Below, piece by piece: positions 13,625 through 14,473 of a DNA stretch of 14,473 nt; the first letter of the stretch is position 1, and every line of letters begins with the position of its first letter. The notes under the pieces are model-generated. The model searched no databases and was not told the DNA's origin. It saw nothing but the letters and a program-made list of their open reading frames with translations. A program made the position numbers and the translations under genes. The DNA comes from Gemmatimonadota bacterium (lineage in GTDB: Bacteria > Gemmatimonadota > Gemmatimonadetes > Gemmatimonadales > GWC2-71-9). The DNA is taken from NCBI GenBank assembly GCA_017889745.1, contig JAGGAG010000082.1, positions 1-14,473 on the forward strand. Direction: 5' to 3'.

Positions 13625-14062
13625 ATGTCACAGATCAGGAAGTTGGCGCTCGTGCCGGTGGCCCTCCTGGCGCTGGCGTGCGGCGGCACGGATGAACCGT
13701 CCATTCAGAGCGTGTCGGGGTTCTGGACCGCGACCCGACTCGAGTATGTCAGTGTCGCCAACTCGTCGGTGAAGGTGGACCTCATCGCGTCGGGTGGGAC
13801 GGCAACGCTCGACCTCAACGACAACGGGAATTACACCGCTGTCATCACCCCGGCTGGCGGGGCGGCACAAACGACGACCGGCACCTGGAGTTACACCGCC
13901 GACACGTTCACGATGATCGAGACCGGCAGCTCGGGCGACATGACGTTCGACATGTCCATCGGTAACGACACCATGACGCTGACGGGCGCCAATACCGACT
14001 ACGACTTCGACGACAACGGGACCGACGAGCCCGCCAAGCTGAACATCGGCCTGGTGCGCTAG
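13625..14062 (+). CDS. small lipoprotein, lipocalin-like
   Basis: A 145-residue lipoprotein. The signal peptide ends in a lipobox LALAC with the lipidated Cys19 followed by GG, so it is anchored to a membrane, probably the outer one. The mature part is beta-rich: VSGFWTATRLEYV near 30-42, TATLDLNDNGNYTAVI near 59-74, GTWSYTADTFTMIE near 86-99, then MTLTGANTDYDFDDNG. The GxW and strand pattern resembles small lipocalin-like domains common in exported lipoproteins, but I cannot assign a family firmly. The Asp/Asn-rich stretches may bind calcium. It starts 52 bp after the palindrome; a weak GAGCAGG precedes the ATG. A second lipoprotein follows 27 bp downstream. Confidence 0.85.
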   Translation: MSQIRKLALVPVALLALACGGTDEPSIQSVSGFWTATRLEYVSVANSSVKVDLIASGGTATLDLNDNGNYTAVITPAGGAAQTTTGTWSYTADTFTMIETGSSGDMTFDMSIGNDTMTLTGANTDYDFDDNGTDEPAKLNIGLVR

Positions 14063-14089
14063 ACCAGGCACGAGTAGAGGGAGGCCCCA

Positions 14090-14473
14090 ATGAGATACAC
14101 GACTGGCATGGCCGCGGTGGTGCTCGCCGCGGCGCTGGTGGCCTGCGGCGACGACAACGGCAACGGCCCGAGCGGCGGACTGCAGCCGTCCACTGCGTAC
14201 GAAGGCTTCGTGGCCGCGGCCAACGGCTCGACGGCCGCGCTTTCGATCACCTTCGCCTCGGCCGTCAACCTCCGGATACCTGGTGCCTCGGCGAGCGTGA
14301 TGGCCGTCGTGACGGGGGCGACGGGGCAGATCGAGGACGGCTCCGGCGGCACCATCCCGCTGACCGGCTCACTCGACGGGAACGCGCTGGCGATGTCGGG
14401 CGGCGGTGTGACGCTGACCGGTACGCTCTCGGGAGGCGAGATCACCGGTGAGGTGACCGGTGCCGGACTGACC
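14090..14473 (+). CDS. second small lipoprotein, truncated by the window edge
   Basis: An open frame of 128 codons that runs off the end of the window. It starts after a strong GGGAGG and encodes MRYTTGMAAVVLAAALVAC, a signal peptide with lipobox ALVAC and lipidated Cys19 followed by GDD. The remainder is Gly/Ser/Thr/Ala-rich: a TAYEGFVAAANGSTAALSITFA block, then repeated short strands such as IPLTGSLDGNALAMSGGG and VTLTGTLSGGEITGEVTG. These suggest a beta-sheet or solenoid-like exported domain. I do not recognise a family. It is likely co-transcribed with the lipoprotein 27 bp upstream. Its true C-terminus lies outside the window. Confidence 0.8.
   Translation, partial: MRYTTGMAAVVLAAALVACGDDNGNGPSGGLQPSTAYEGFVAAANGSTAALSITFASAVNLRIPGASASVMAVVTGATGQIEDGSGGTIPLTGSLDGNALAMSGGGVTLTGTLSGGEITGEVTGAGLT

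Overview
The window is GC-rich bacterial chromosome, densely coded on both strands with strongly GC-biased third codon positions. It holds no tRNA, rRNA, CRISPR array or transposase that I could recognise. The mixture of a membrane-anchored Ser/Thr kinase, multihaem cytochromes, a SulP/carbonic anhydrase pair, small secreted lipoproteins and GYD, DUF302 and DUF1428 proteins suggests a free-living environmental bacterium. Gemmatimonadota is my best guess, with Acidobacteriota or a similar soil phylum as alternatives. This assignment is inference from gene content, not from a marker gene.

Layout. (1) Positions 34-2888, minus strand: a secreted His/Cys protein of unknown function, a Ser/Thr kinase with an N-terminal multi-span membrane domain, and a GYD-domain protein 25 bp behind the kinase. 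(2) Positions 3076-3834, plus strand: a DUF1428 (YbaA-like) protein and a small unrecognised exported ORF behind a good sigma70-type promoter. (3) Positions 3967-6249, plus strand: a two-gene operon of a SulP anion transporter and a beta-carbonic anhydrase, a likely bicarbonate uptake and interconversion unit. (4) Positions 6359-6790, plus strand: a small exported mono-haem cytochrome c. (5) Positions 6839-10130, minus strand: a tightly packed four-gene redox operon, in order of transcription a 2x[4Fe-4S] ferredoxin, an FAD/NAD(P)-type oxidoreductase, a di-haem cytochrome b membrane protein and a 14-haem cytochrome c. (6) Positions 10197-11677, minus strand: a NAD-type malic enzyme gene broken near its 5' end by an apparent 3n+1 deletion. 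(7) Positions 11794-13366, plus strand: an OmpW-like outer membrane protein, a DUF302 protein and a YbhB/PEBP-family protein, ending in a tandem repeat and a hairpin. (8) Positions 13528-14473, plus strand: a strong nested palindrome ahead of two consecutive small lipoproteins, the second cut by the window edge.

How the genes may work together. The most interesting unit is region 5. Its four products form a plausible chain from a cytoplasmic electron carrier (NAD(P)H via FAD, and ferredoxin) through a membrane b-type di-haem protein to a 14-haem periplasmic wire. The convergent mono-haem cytochrome is a possible soluble partner. The layout is reminiscent of Geobacter inner-membrane b/multihaem-c modules, but here the parts are separate genes with a flavoprotein and ferredoxin added. 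No outer-membrane porin-cytochrome genes lie in the window, so extracellular electron transfer is only one possibility.

The second point is the malic enzyme. It retains its metal- and NAD-binding motifs but has lost about 60 codons, including reading-frame continuity into the segment with the catalytic tyrosine. Either it is a recent pseudogene or there is an assembly or sequencing error at 11556-11570.
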